A DNA stretch of 64,000 nucleotides, from assembly GCA_009667805.1 (NCBI GenBank), contig CM019065.1, positions 21,417,822 through 21,481,821 of the forward strand, read 5' to 3'. A program made the position numbers and the translations under genes. The first letter of the stretch is position 1. Every line of letters starts with the position of its first letter. Source of the stretch: Leptobrachium leishanense (lineage: Eukaryota; Chordata; Amphibia; Anura; Megophryidae). The notes under the pieces were generated by a model that was given only the letters and a program-made list of their open reading frames with translations, made no database searches and had not been told where the DNA came from. Below, piece by piece: positions 48,761 to 61,120 of the stretch.

Positions 48761-49300
48761 TGTGTGTGAGTATATGAGAGAGCTCCACAGGAATAAACCT
48801 CACAGTAATGTGCGCCGTGTATTATGAGCATTCAATGTTATATGGAAGTACTGATTTATGAGTAAGAGTAGTAAAAAAAACCCCTGTAGAACTCGGGGGG
48901 GGGGTGACACCATGAGTTACCGCACCGGGTGACACCAACCCTTGTGACGACACTGGTTTTACGTACCATAGTTAGTGTGCAAGGTGTGTTTATATGTTTT
49001 TGTTTTATATAATTAAAGCTAAAGAAACTGATAATAGTGGAGGAACCCAGGAAATAATGTGTAATTTGCATAGTCTTTAATTGTATATGTTTTATGTTTG
49101 TATATTATCTTGAAACTTTCTAATAAAAAATAAAAAAATAGAAACTTAAAAAAATATATATATATTTTCCACATTGTTCAAAGTTATGAGTAAGTTCAAC
49201 TGATTCCTAATGAACTATAACTCAATAATGAATCCCACAGGCCAACAGTGACTCCTACTATTCTTTTTCTAAGCCTTTAGGTTGAATTAACGAAAAAAAA
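48761..49300. other. V2R intron 1, unassigned with a decayed element end
   Basis: Contains ggggggggtgacaccatgag at about 48894-48915, resembling gggcgggggtgacaccct at about 47900, so probably fragments of one mobile family. Otherwise nothing recognised. Confidence 0.4.
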
Positions 49301-49832
49301 GAAAACTGGAGAAAACCTTTTGCAAAAAATACTAATGCACGAAAATGGCTGATAATTATATATAAGGTCCTATGTATAATAATAAAATGGTCTGTTACAG
49401 AAAAAAAAATGCTATTAAAAAAAGTATCGGAGAGAAAGTTTTGCAGAAAAAACAAAATATCCTAGAATATAAAAAGACTTTATCCTGCAAATGAAAAGAC
49501 TAAACGTAAACGGTTGAATACATATTTAATACAAACTGGGAATATTTTTACATTGAAGCCTATGGGATTCACCTGATTAAACCTGCCGAATAAAACCACC
49601 GAACAGCAGGGAATTTCACTGACATTTCTCTGCTGTTCGGTGTCTGTGAATAGATTAACCATTGCTTTTCTATGGGGGATTTCACTGCCGCCGAACAGCA
49701 CTGTCATTTGCTGTCAATAATTGGTGAACTGCCAGCTTTCTGAATAGCCATATGGCCACGAAACTGCACCATATGGGAAAATTGACTATTCGGTGCAATT
49801 TTAGAGGCAATGCAGCTCTCTTTGAATAAGTC
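49301..49832. mobile_element. MITE M1, truncated copy
   Basis: Right end ctctctttgaataagtcct (mutated). Interior phrases atggtctgttacagaaaa and tgaagcctatgggattcacc are shared with other copies. Left boundary approximate. Confidence 0.65.
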
Positions 49833-49848
49833 CTATAGTAACTAAAGT

Positions 49849-50359
49849 CAGGGCTTAAAAGTTCCACTCGCCTACTAGCATTTGGCGAGTGGAAATTAAG
49901 TGAGGGTGAGTGAAAATGCACACACAGGCAGCACAATAAATTCTTTTGTGCTGCGTATTCTGGCGGTGCCACCGTGCAGTCCCCCCTTCCCCAGGCTGCA
50001 CGGTGTCAGGGATCAGCTGCCTAACCTGACCCAGCTAATCTTTGTCACTGGCAGGGGGGTGGAGAGGAACTTCCCTACCTCCTCGCTCTGTGCACACTGG
50101 GGTCTGATGACTAAGTATACATGTATCTGTGGTCTGATGTCTGGGTATACATTTGTCTGGGGTCTGATGTCTGGTTACGAATGTTATTTTTGTAACTTTA
50201 TTCTAAATAAAACCTTTAACAGTGTAATTTCATAAAATAATTTAAGGGGGTGTGTTTAGGGGCAGAGATAAGGGCTGCGAAGGGGTTAGGTGGAGCAACT
50301 GGTGGCGAGTAACTCTTATGGCCTGGTCAGTAGCTTAGGACTTGAAATTTTGAGCCCTG
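49849..50359. mobile_element. hAT MITE, complete (511 bp)
   Basis: Exact 8-bp duplication actaaagt (49841-49848 and 50360-50367). TIR cagggctt / gagccctg. Contains the minisatellite ggtctgatgtctgggtatac. The same family, in inverse, is at 41802-44640. Confidence 0.92.
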
Positions 50360-50421
50360 ACTAAAGTCATTCACACCATAAAGTAACACATCATTTATAA
50401 CATTGTTATAATTCCCCTTAC

Positions 50422-50630
50422 GTTGTACATTTGATCCTTGGCGGCTTCTCATTGAAGAGGGCTTTTTGATAGACATATCCAAAATGCATTGGTAGCAGCA
50501 CTCCTATCATGATATCTCCAGGTTGGGTCATTCCATTGGGCTCCGCGATGGGCAGCCGGCATCGCTGGTCCTCAGAGGAAAACACTGGAATGAGGAGGAA
50601 CATAATCAAGTGCCAGACTGTCTTATACAT
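50422..50630 (-). CDS. vmn2r: Vomeronasal type-2 receptor, exon 1 (signal peptide and N-terminus)
   Basis: First coding exon. The chosen ATG (50628-50630) gives MYKTVWHLIMFLLIPVFSSE, a good signal peptide; an upstream in-frame Met (50690) would put 20 polar residues before it and is less likely. The mature start has the V2R pattern C-R-L-P followed by QPGDIMIGVLLPMHF and a conserved cysteine (RIKCT). The exon ends in phase 2 at ac/gtaagg and joins exon 2 correctly. The intron between exons 1 and 2 is 14.7 kb. No clear core promoter was identified upstream. Confidence 0.9.
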
Positions 50631-50904
50631 CCAAAAATAGAGAGAAACCTGTGAACACAGCATGGCATTATTTAGTTCATCTGGTGTCATGAAGGGACTT
50701 TTTCATCACAATTATAATAAAAAGTTTGTTATATTTATTATAGACAACAAAAACTTTACACTGTCAAAAGATTCAAACATGTTTTTATCAACATTTCAAG
50801 ATCGAGCTAAATGAAGGTTTACCAAGAGATGGAATCTAAGCCTTCAGAAAGTCGCTGGGCTCTTCACCAATAAATGTGTCACTTTTTTTGACATGCTTTT
50901 TGTC

Positions 50905-50955
50905 CCTTGCAACTGATGAAGTGCCCCTGAGGCGAGAAACGCGTTTGGCTGTTCG
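50905..50955 (+). ncRNA. Hammerhead-like motif upstream of V2R exon 1
   Basis: CTGATGA (50913-50919) with the extra A, GAAAC (50936-50940) and acgcgttt. Stem II can form only as gcc/ggc with unpaired bases next to the core. Stem I pairing is weak. Family member of 27678-27729, followed by an AT-rich tail with aataaatatt. Confidence 0.4.
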
Positions 50956-51546
50956 CTTATATATTTTACATTTTGTTTTAATAAATATTTTTCCAGCATA
51001 TCTGGCCTTTATGTTACCTTTGTTCTTATACTGAGGTTTACACACGCGGCTACCCTGGAATATTTCTGCTGCAGATTCAATTCTATTTGGTGAGTGGATA
51101 TTTGCTTACACTTTACAATCCTGTTGGATTATATGCAATCCATGTTCCTTTGCTTTTTTGGAGGTCTGAGTGTGGGAGTATGAGGCGAACAGGTTGGCCC
51201 TGAACACCTGTGAGGTCTACATATGAGAGCTAGCAGCTCTCGTAAAGTGTGAGTAGTGAATATACAACCTTACTATAGCAGTATATTCTGTGCAATACTG
51301 TACCATTATCTGTATTTTTTTTTGAGGTCCTCCAATTTTGAAGACTTTGATTGATTTAGTCCACGCCTCATCTTCACAGTACCTACCATTGCTTGTGAGC
51401 ATTATTCCATATTTACCACATCACTTATACACTGCATCCTTTTAAGTTGAAGCGCTGTCCCCATTTCTTTAGTTCACTTTTTTTGTATGTTGATCTATTT
51501 TCTGCTATAAAATGCTTGTGATTCCACTGGTTTGCTATGGATCTAT
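50956..51546. other. Sequence upstream of the V2R gene
   Basis: No exon or terminal repeat recognised; part may be the body of the retroelement bearing the ribozyme-like core. Confidence 0.4.
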
Positions 51547-51673
51547 CAGGGTTATTCAGAGAAAGGCGAATGTCTGGAGAACATTTGGAGAAGTGAAAAT
51601 TCTAGGTCAAAATAGCTGATTTGGAAAATGAGATAAATGGGCGAATTTTTATGGTTTGGCTATTTTGACCAAT
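51547..51673. mobile_element. Half of a palindromic MITE
   Basis: Starts cagggttattcagagaaagg and resembles 48423-48603 and 13361-13539, but the second arm is replaced by another M1 left end. Confidence 0.6.
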
Positions 51674-51974
51674 AGGGTTATTCAGAGAGATTCAAAAAGT
51701 CACTGCAAGTTCGATGACCTTTCGTTCTCTGCACTTTGGGGCGATTCGGCGATTCCTAGTTCGCCGACCCTGCGTTGTATTCAGCAAGCACCGCAAGGCC
51801 CGTAGTGCAGGGAATACTTGCCGCAAACCCGCCGAACACTCATCGAACACTCACCGAAAACCTGCAGAAACCACTGCAAAACCCAGCCGAACACACCCGA
51901 AAAACCCGACGAGCAGACGAACGTGGTTAAAAAAAGCAACCAAAAAAACTGTTTGCTTGAAAGTTTCAAAATTG
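51674..51974. mobile_element. MITE M1 left part fused to a LINE 3' end
   Basis: agggttattcagagagattc start and M1 interior to about 51974 (gtttcaaaattgaaacgt), where sequence switches without gap to a LINE 3' end. Confidence 0.7.
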
Positions 51975-52768
51975 AAACGTACAGAGCGCCACAATTATGG
52001 AATAATCTCCCAGATACCATCAAATCTTCCCCCAGTCTAAAGAACCTTAAGAGATCTCTATTAACACCTTCACTACCTAGTGATATTTTAAAAAAACTAT
52101 TGTCAGAAATCAATGGTTGTTTGAAAAAATATTCTTAAATAAATTGTACAGTAATACCTATCTATTACTGTAATAACCTTTTTTGGCCAGTAGATGGCAT
52201 CATCTACTGCCAATTTGAGTTACAGAGGTTATACAGCAGATCTATTTTCTTCTTTTTCTCCCTGCATCGGCTGCTGACAGCATCTGAAAGCCTGATATTT
52301 CAGAGCTTTCATCTGCCAATCGTACAGGTTTAGCTCTTTGGGCATTATGCCCACAGGGCTAAAACTTTGGGGGCACCTTCTGCAGCCCAAAAGCAAACGA
52401 AATTAGTTTGCAGCAAACACATTTAATTTGCTTTCGGGCTGCAGATTAGCATTTCGAGATGTCTCGATATCGGGGATCCAGATGGTACCTTTGAAGTACC
52501 GAGATATCTCGATACCGGTAGTGAAGGAGTTAATATACCATGATACAGAATGCACCTGCAAACATGTAACATGGTGGGTATATTTCCTGCATATTTATTT
52601 TCTGTGTTAATCTGTATATTTTTGTTTAATATCTTGCATTTTATTACTTTGTATTTCTGTAACGACTGTAACAATTCAATGTTCTTGAATCCAGGACATA
52701 CTGAAAATGAGAGAAATCTCAATGTATCCTTCCTGGTAAAATACTTTATAAATAAATAAATAAATGTT
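51975..52768 (+). mobile_element. L2-type LINE 3' end, plus strand
   Basis: Encodes the last codons of ORF2 (APQLWNNLPDTIKSSPSLKN, stop at about 52136-52138), then a 3' UTR ending aatctcaatgtatccttcct and ataaataaataaat. The same coding tail occurs on the minus strand at 1046-1200. A piece at about 52335-52540 (gggctgcagattagcatttc, atatctcgatacc) is additional to the left LINE. Confidence 0.75.
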
Positions 52769-53419
52769 GTGATTCTGAGACAGATATGCTGGAGCAGTGT
52801 TTGTTTAAATCGATACGCTTGGAATTTGGCAGATCCTGAGTAGGGATGAGTCGAACACTCCCCGAGTTCGGTTCGAGCCCGAACCCGAACTTCCCATTTG
52901 TTCGGGACCGAACCCGAACCCCCATGCAAGTCAATGGGGCTGAAAATTAGGTTTTTTTAGAGTGCCCTCCGAGAGGGCATATATGCTACATATTTGCCAT
53001 AAAAGGTGTATGGGGGTCCGGGTAGTGCCCTGGGGGACAGGAAACAAGGACAAAAAGTTTTAAAAAAAACGTTTTTAAATGGACAGTGAGTTTTCCATGA
53101 AATAAGGGTTAAAAATAACAACGAAAAATTCCTTCAAATATCGTGCCTAGGAGGTCCCCATAACCTGCCCGTGAAGTGGCGGATTTCTAGGATGTAAAGA
53201 GACACTTAAAAACAAAAAAATGACGTTTCATATGACGGTAAATGCTTTTCCTTTAATCTATCCATAAACAACTGCTTGGGGCGGCAGCCTGTATGAAAAG
53301 ACATTTTAGGACGCGCAGAAAAAGTTTAGTGTTTTTTTGGGCTAAATTATTGTGAAACTTATGCAGGCTTTGGATGAAAGTAACAATAGGTGCTTTAAAA
53401 TTGGGCTTTTAGAGTCGGC

Positions 53420-54880
53420 AACAGTGCCGTCACACCGTAACCCCTCTGAGGATATGAATCTGATACAGGCGTCAATGGCAGTGCACCCAAATATTGTGCC
53501 TTTAGTGCCAGGCCTGCAAGTACTATCATACAGTAAACCCTATGTGGTATTGTGGAAGAGTGCAGGGGTGAACCATGCGGTCCTTTATTAAAAAGATATG
53601 AATCTGGGAATGGGCGTCAGTGCACTCAGATATTCTGCCTTTGGTGCAAGACTGCCAGGCCATCAATTATCATCATACAGTAACCGCTCTGTAGTATTGT
53701 GGAAGAGTGCAGGGGTGGACCATGTGGTCCTATATTGAAAAGTTTTTTATCTGTTAATGGGCGTCAGTGCACCCAGATATTGTGCCTTTAATGCCAGGCC
53801 ATCAAGTATCATCATACAGTAACCCCTCTGTAGTATTGTGGGAGAGTTCAGGGGTGGACCATGTGGTTGGTCCTATATTGAATTTTTTTTTATCTATTAA
53901 TGGCGTCAGTGCACCCAGATATTGTGCCTTTAATGCCAGGCTATCAAGTATCATCATACAGTAACCCCTCTGTGGTATTGTGGAAGAGTGCAGGGGTGGA
54001 CCATGTGGTCCTATATTGAAAAGTGTTTTATCTGTTAATGGGCGTCAGTGCACCCAGATATTGCGCCTTTAATGCCAGGCCATCAAGTATCATCATACAG
54101 TAACCCTCTGTGGTATTGTGGAAGAGTGCAGGGGTGGACCTTGCGGTTTTATATTAAAAAGATATGCATCTGGTTAAGGCGTCAGTGCACCCAGATATTG
54201 TGCCTTTGGTGCAAGACTACCAGGCCAGCAAGTATCATCATACAGTAAGGCTGGGGTCAGACGAACGCAGCGTTAACGTCCGTGTTGCCCGCACATAAGT
54301 ACGTCCGTGATAGCATACAATTGTGTTAAATGGAGCCCCACACACGAAGTACGTCCACACAGAAGGGGGCTGACGGATGCTGCAAACGGATGCAGGTTAG
54401 GCAAGAACGTAATACTGCTAGAACGGACGTGCAGAGTGCGCCACGTCCACAACGTCCGCATAGCTTTGTGTGTGAGTGATGCAACAAGGTCAGACGGACT
54501 GCATTTATACGTCCAGCATTTTTGACGGACAGAATGTTCTTTCATTGTAATTTATTTTCCCTACTACATCAGTGAAAAAAACGGACTGTGTGGCACTGGC
54601 CACTACCTTGTCGTCACTGTCAGTAAGTACGTCCGTACTGCACGGATGCACAGTCCGTAGAAAATGCACTCATCTGACCCTAGCCTAACCCCATGTGGTC
54701 CTATATTGAAAAGTGTTTTTTTTTATCTGTTAATGGGCGTCAGTGCTCCCAGATATTGTGCCTTTTATGCCAGGTCAGCAAGTATCATCATACAGTAACC
54801 CCTCTGTGATATTGGGGAAGAGTGCAGGGGTGGACCCTGAGGTTCAAAAAAATAAAATGATATAAATCTGGCACAGGCGT
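53420..54880. repeat. About 139-bp minisatellite in the hAT element
   Basis: Roughly eight units built on gggcgtcagtgcacccagat, tcatcatacagtaacccctc and agagtgcaggggtggaccat. The 54249-54685 MITE interrupts one. A related sequence without expansion occurs at about 20750-21000. Confidence 0.9.
54249..54685. mobile_element. MITE M2 inside the hAT minisatellite
   Basis: Ends ggctggggtcagacgaacgc and gcactcatctgaccctagcc; exact TAA duplications (54246-54248 and 54686-54688). 437 bp, non-coding. Confidence 0.9.
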
Positions 54881-55002
54881 CAGTGCAGCCAAATATTGTG
54901 CCTTTCATGGCAGCAAGTGCCTTCACACCGTAACCCTTTTGTGGTATTGTGGAAGAGTTCAGTGCTGGAGGTTTTGTGAATGCAGAAGAGGACATCCCCT
55001 AT

Positions 55003-58000
55003 CTATTCCATTACTTCAGCATCAGGGGATTGATAGCTGCTGATCCAGAACTGATTCATTTTTATAAATGTCAGCCGGTCTACAGAGTCGGTGGACAGAC
55101 GCACTCTTTTGTCTGTGACAAAACCTCCAGTGGCACTGAACGTCCTTTCGGAAAGGACGGTAGATGAAGGGCAACCTAGTAGCTGCATAGCATATTGGCT
55201 AAGTTCTGGCCAGTGATCCAATCTCAACACCCAGCAAGCCAGTGGATCATCTGCTGGAAAGGTATCCAGGTCCGCCCTTGCCCCTAGGTAGTCCTGCACC
55301 ATATGGTGAAGACGCTGGCAATGGGTGCCTACATTTGACGTCCTTGGGCGTCGTGGGCTAAAAAAAATTAAAAAGCATCAGTCAAGTGGCCCTGGCCTTC
55401 ACCGCTATTCCTCTGATCACCTGCAGCCTCAGAAGCACGTGTGTCAGCACTTGGTAATCTAACAGTGCCTGGAAAGGTGTTACACAAGTGTCACTTTAGA
55501 GCATCCTCAAGTTTTGTCATCCTGTGCTCCCTCTGTGCGGGCAGGATGAGCTCTGCAACTTTCCCCTTGTATTGTGGATCAAGAAGGGTTGCCAACCAGT
55601 AATGATCCCTCTCCTTGATAGCACGAATCCTGGGGTCCTTTAGCAGGCTTTGCATCATTAAGGAGCCCATGCAGCGTAGGTTGGATGTGGCATTAGCTGC
55701 CGAGTCTTCCTGGTCAATGAGGATGACCGTATCGTGCACTTCCTCCTCCCAGCCACACACAAGCCCTTCTGTTTCTGGGCACACGAAACCCTCCCTTGAG
55801 GAATCCCCACCTTCAATGCCCCCACTACTTAAATAGTCCTCCTCCTCCTCATCCTCCTCCTGTCTGATCTGAGTAGGACCCGCTGGAATGCTGTCTGTGG
55901 AAAGACTGGGGCCTTGAGAGCAAGGAAAGGCCTCCTCTTCCTCCCGCTGCTCTGCCTCTAGAGCCACATCTATAATTCCCCACAGAGTGTGCTACAGCAG
56001 GTACACTAAAGGAATTGTGTCACTGATGCATGCACAGTCCCTGCTCACCATCCTCTTTGCCTCCTCAAATGGTGACAGTACAGTGCATGCATCCTTGATC
56101 ATCAGCCACTGCGGGGGGGGGAATCCAAGTTGACCTGAACCTGTCCTTGTGCCATACTCACACAGGTACTCATTGATGGCCCTCTGCTGCTTGTGCAGAC
56201 ACTGCAGCATTGCTAATGTCGCGTTCCACCTGGTGGGAATGTCAGAGATCAGACGGTTTGTAGGAAGGTGGGAAGGTGGAATTCTCTTTGAATTTCTGCC
56301 AGGTGAACGCTTGCTGGGAATGACCGTCTGAAGTGGCTGCAGACCTTTCTGGCCTGAATGAGAAGCTCTGGCAGCCCTGGGTACTTGGTTAGTAAACGCT
56401 GTACCACCAGATTTAGGACGTGTGCTTGGCATGGTACATGCCTCAATTTACCCTTGCTTAGGGCGGACAGAAGGTTGCTGCCATTATCGCAGATGATCAT
56501 TCCCAGCTCAAGCTGGCGGGGTGTTAACCATCTCTGCAGCTGCCCCTGCAGAGCTGACAAAATTTCTGACCCGGTGTGGCTCCTGTCCCCTAAACAAACC
56601 AGCTCAAGCACAGTATGGCATCTTTTTGCTTCAGCCATTGCGTAGACCCTGTCAGGCGTCGGTTTAACTGCCGCTTCGCCAGAGACCGAGAAGGAGGAGG
56701 AGGAGGAAGAGGAGGAAGAGGGAGAGGTGGTGGTGGTGGAGCAGACAGATCTCATACAAGCAGCTTTCTGGAAGCGTGGTGGATGAACAAGCTCCAGCAC
56801 AGAGCCCCGTCTTGGATCCCTCCTAGCTGCAATCAGAGTTACCCAGTGTGCCGTGAAGGAAATGTAATGACCCTGTCCATGCTTGCTGGACCACGTGTCT
56901 AAAGTCACATGCACCTTGCTGCTGACTGCCTTTCCCAATGACTGGATAACATTGTCTTCCACGTGCTGGTATAGTGCTGGAATGGCCTTGCGTGAAAAGT
57001 AATAATGTTTTGGAACCTGCCACTGTGGTACAGCGCATTCAGCAAATTCACGGAAGGGAGCAGAGTCCACCAGCTGGAAGGCAGCAGCTGCAATGCGAGT
57101 AATTTTGCTAAGCTGGCATTTAAACGCTGTGCTTGGGGATGGTTGGGACTATATTTTTTCTTTCGCTGCAGCAGCTGCGGCAACGTAATCTGACTGCGTA
57201 AATCTTCAGCTACTGGGATGATGTCACATTGTGAGGAAGGACCTGCTGGTACATCCATTACTGTAGCATCATCCCTGTCGGTGGAGGTTGTAGGCAATGA
57301 CATGGCAGGACATACAGTGTGGGTAGAGACAGATGAGGAGGAGGAGGACCTACGCAAAGTTTTGCGCCAACGGGATGTGTGGCACTTGTTCATATGTCGC
57401 CTCAAGCACGTGGTACCCAAGTGTTCGGTGTTTATCCCACGCTTCAGCTCCTCTGACATAGATTACAAATAGCAACTGTGGGGTCTGCTGCACATTTCTT
57501 AAAGAACTCCCAGACAGCAGAGTTCCTGCATGTGTTCTTTGAGACAACAGCGCTCTGCACCGGAGCAGCTCTGACATGTGAGGGCTTGGACTGGCTAGTG
57601 CTACGGTTGATCACAGAGGATGTTGTGCCTCGTGTTTTCTGTGCCTCCTCCTCCTCCTCCACCTCACTTGATTCCTCAGTTCGATCTGGCACCCAGGTGG
57701 AGTCAGTGACCTCATCATCATCAATGTCATCTTCACCCCCTATCTCCTCGTCACTGGAGCCAACTTGGCAGTATGCTGCAGCTGCTGGGGCAACATGAGT
57801 GCCAGTTATTTGTGTGTCATCACTAGCAACCCTTTCCTCTAGATTGATTATACTCCCTTGCTCAACCTCAGAGATTGAATCAGAGCACTGTACTTGCTGC
57901 GCATCCTCAAGCAGCATGTCACTCTCATTGTAGTCAAACAATTCAGCTGACTCCTCCGTGTGTGATAGCGAGGCTATGGCAGGAGTAGCTGTGGACATGG

Positions 58001-58220
58001 AGGCTGCATTAGAGGATTTGGCAGCTGAGGTGGACTGTAAAGCACTAGAAGCCTGGCTGGCAGAGGACTCGGAGGATGAGGATGGCCTGGTTAGCCAATC
58101 CACCAAGTCCTCTGTATGTTGCTGCTGCTTAAGACGGCCAGCACCAGTTAGAAAGGACAAGCGTGCCCCTGCAGAGGATGCACCACGTCCACCACGACCA
58201 GAGACACAGCCTCCCGACAC
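55003..58220 (-). pseudogene. hAT (ZBED-type) transposase, frameshifted
   Basis: Read 58220 to 55003. An acidic, serine-rich N-terminus is followed by a BED zinc finger: AVWEFFKKCAADPTVAICNL then C, continuing in a new frame with LGTTCLRRHMNKCH. Next comes the RNase H-like core: VHVTLDTWSSKHGQGHYISF, GMIICDNGSNLLSAL, RHVPCQAHVLNLVVQ, then ISDIPTRWNATLAMLQ in a third frame. The C-terminal dimerisation block PLACWVLRLDHWPELSQYAM with LGCPSSTVLSERTFSATGG is at 55003-55302. Frameshifts occur near 57455 and 56260-56430, with further breaks before the C-terminal block. About 800 residues would be expected for a complete protein; no part here is functional alone. Confidence 0.92.
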
Positions 58221-58389
58221 AGGGGCTGCTTGCCCTCTTATCTGTGTCTGGAGCGTCTGCCTGTCCTTTTGTTCTTTCAGACATGGTGAGTGATATATAG
58301 ATTAATATATACAGAACTCTGATTCAACTCTGGTATAAAGATTTAAATAACTCTGGTATAACTCAGTGAGACACACTGATAGCTGGCAG

Positions 58390-60640
58390 CCAGTGACAAG
58401 ACACAGATCACCTTAATTCACAAATGTTTTAAATAAATTAGTGAGCCCCAAAATACAGCGTGGTACTGTTTGTATGACAAGACACAGATCACCTTAATTC
58501 ACAAGTGTTTTAAAGAAATTAGTGAGCCCCAAAAAAAATTGCTGGCTGTGTGACGAGACACAGAAGATCACCTTAATTCACAAGTGTTTTTAAGAAATTA
58601 GTGAGCCCCAAAATACAGCGTGGTACTGTTTGTATGACGAGACACAGATCACCTTAATTCACAAGTGTTTTAAAGAAATTAGTGAGCCCCAAAAAAACTT
58701 GCTGACTGTGCGACGAGACACAGATCACCTTAATTCACAAATGTTTTAAAGAAATTAGTGAGCCCCAAAAAAACTTGCTGGCTGTGTGACGAGACACAGA
58801 TCACCTTAATTCACAAGTGTTTTAAAGAAATTAGTGAGCCCCAAAATACAGCATGGTACTGTTTGTGTGATGAGACACAGATCACCTTAATTCACAAGTG
58901 TTTTAAAGAAATTAGTGAGCGCCAAAAAAAATTGCTGGCTGTGTGACGAGACACAGAAGATCACCTTAATTCACAAGTGTTTTTAAGAAATTAGTGAGCC
59001 CCAAAATACAGCGTGGTACTGTTTGTATGACGAGACACAGATCACCTTAATTCACAAGTGTTTTAAAGAAATTAGTGAGCCCCAAAAAAACTTGCTGGCT
59101 GTGACGAGACACAGAAGATCACCTCAATTCACAAATGTTTTAAATAAATTAGTGAACCCCAAAATACAGCGTGGTACTGTTTGTGTGACAAGACACAGAT
59201 CACCTTAATACACAAGTGTTTTAAAGAAAATAGTGAGCCCCAAAAAAACTTGCTGGCTGTGTGATGAGACACAGAAGATCACCTTAATTCACAAGTGTTT
59301 TAAAGAAATTAGTGAGCCCCAATACAGCGTGGTACTGTTTGTGTGACGAGACACAGATCAACTTAGTTCACAAGTGTTTTGAAGAAATTAGTGAGCCCCA
59401 AAATACAGCGTGGTACTGTTGTGTGACGAGACACAGATCACCTTAATTCACAAGTGTTTTAAAGAAATTAGTGAGCCCCAAAAAAACTTGCTGGCTGGAA
59501 AGAGATCACCTCAATTCACAAATGTTTTAAATAAATGAGTGAGCCCCAAAATACAGCGTGGTACTGTTTGTGTGACGAGACACAGATCAACTTAATTCAC
59601 AAGTGTTTTGAAGAAATTAGTGAGCCCCAAAAAAAATTGCTGGCTGTGTGACGAGACACAGAAGATCACCTTAATTCACAAGTGTTTTTAAGAAATTAGT
59701 GAGCCCCAAAATACAGCGTGGTACTGTTTGTATGACGAGACACAGATCACCTTAATTCACAAGTGTTTTAAAGAAATTAGTGAGCCCCAAAAAAACTTGC
59801 TGGCTGTGACGAGACACAGAAGAGCACCTCAATTCACAAATGTTTTAATAAATTAGTGAACCCCAAAATACAGCGTGGTACTGTTTGTGTGACAAGACAC
59901 AGATCACCTTAATACACAAGTGTTTTAAAGAAAATAGTGAGCCCCAAAAAAAAAACTTGCTGGCTGTGTGATGAGACACAGAAGATCACCTTAATTCACA
60001 AGTGTTTTAAAGAAATTAGTGAGCCCCAAAATACAGCGTGGTACTGTTTGTGTGACGAGACACAGATCAATTTAGTTCACAAGTGTTTTGAAGAAATTAG
60101 TGAGCCCCAAAATACAGCGTGGTACTGTTTGTGTGACGAGACACAGATCACCTTAATTCACAAGTGTTTTAAAGAAATTAGTGAGCCCCAAAAAAACTTG
60201 CTGGCTGGAAAGAAGATCACCTCAATTCACAAATGTTTTAAATAAATGAGTGAGCCCCAAAATACAGCGTGGTACTGTTTGTGTGACGAGACACAGATCA
60301 ACTTAATTCACAAGTGTTTTGAAGAAATTAGTGAGCCCCAAAAAAACTTGCTGGCTGTGTGACGAGACAAAGAAGATCACCTTAATTCACAAGTGTTTTA
60401 AAGAAAATACAGCGTGGTACTGTTTGTGTGACGAGACACAGATCACCTTAATTCACAAGTGTTTTAAAGAAATTAGTGAGCCCCAAAATACAGCGTGGTA
60501 CTGTTTGTATGACAAGACACAGATCACCTTAATTCACAAGTGTTTTAAAGAAATTAGTGAGCCCCAAAAAAACTTACTGGCTGTGTGACGAGACACAGAA
60601 GATCACCTCAATTCACAAATGTTTTAAATAAAGTTGTAAA
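58390..60640. repeat. 76-81 bp minisatellite in the hAT element
   Basis: About 28 tandem units sharing gatcaccttaattcacaagt and agaaattagtgagccccaaa, in two alternating types: one ending atacagcgtggtactgtttg, the other ending aaaaaacttgctggctgtgt. Long ORFs repeating HKCFKEISEPQ arise from the repeat. It is not a CRISPR: there are no unique spacers. Confidence 0.93.
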
Positions 60641-61112
60641 CCCCAAAAAAACTTGCTGGCACAGTGACAAGACACACATCACCTAAATTCCCTGATATTT
60701 GGTAGAAATGAGACCCCCCAGACTCCCCCAGTAGCGTGGCAGACCGGCAGTAACAACACACACAACTATCTCCTTTGAAATCTCCTCTGAAATGCGTGCA
60801 GAAGCGCTGCGTGGAAACCTTATATAGTGTGCTTCGGGACTTAGCTCTGTGAGCCCATGATTGGGCAAAATTTGCCCAATCAGGACTCTGAGCGGTGATT
60901 GGCATAGTGTTCAACCAGTCTTGCACCAGACCTGTGGTCAGATGCAAGGCTGTAGCCAATTACGAGCTTCAGGTCAGTGCAAAAATGCATTGTGGTCCAT
61001 TGTGGTCGAACATGCGGCGAACACCCGTAAATGTTCGGTGGTCACGATCTGCTCGAACAGGCTTAGTTCGGGTCGAACCCCAAACCGTCCGAACCTGAAC
61101 AGCTCATCCCTA
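60641..61112. other. Right terminal region of the hAT element
   Basis: Contains an inverted pair gcccatgattgggcaaaatt / tgcccaatca around 60858-60890 and the AT/CG motifs near the TIR that recur at 34399-34660. Non-coding. Confidence 0.6.
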
Positions 61113-61120
61113 ATCCTGAG

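Larger units (their letters stand above)
52841..61112 (-). mobile_element. 8.27-kb hAT transposon, decayed autonomous copy
   Basis: Exact 8-bp duplication atcctgag (52833-52840 and 61113-61120) and TIR tagggatgag / ctcatcccta. Carries a minus-strand transposase pseudogene (about 55003-58220) flanked by two unrelated minisatellites (about 53420-54880 and 58390-60640) and a MITE (54249-54685). Terminal regions are rich in cgaaccgaac-type motifs. Related copies: 18713-24338 and 34399-34660. Confidence 0.95.

Noticed and set aside
54273..54545. 90-codon minus-strand ORF
   Set aside because: Lies entirely within an M2 MITE; no domain.
58758..60588. Repeat-encoded ORFs (HKCFKEISEPQ-type) and a CRISPR-like appearance
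   Set aside because: A tandem minisatellite with no unique spacers, inside a eukaryotic hAT element; ORFs reflect the repeat.
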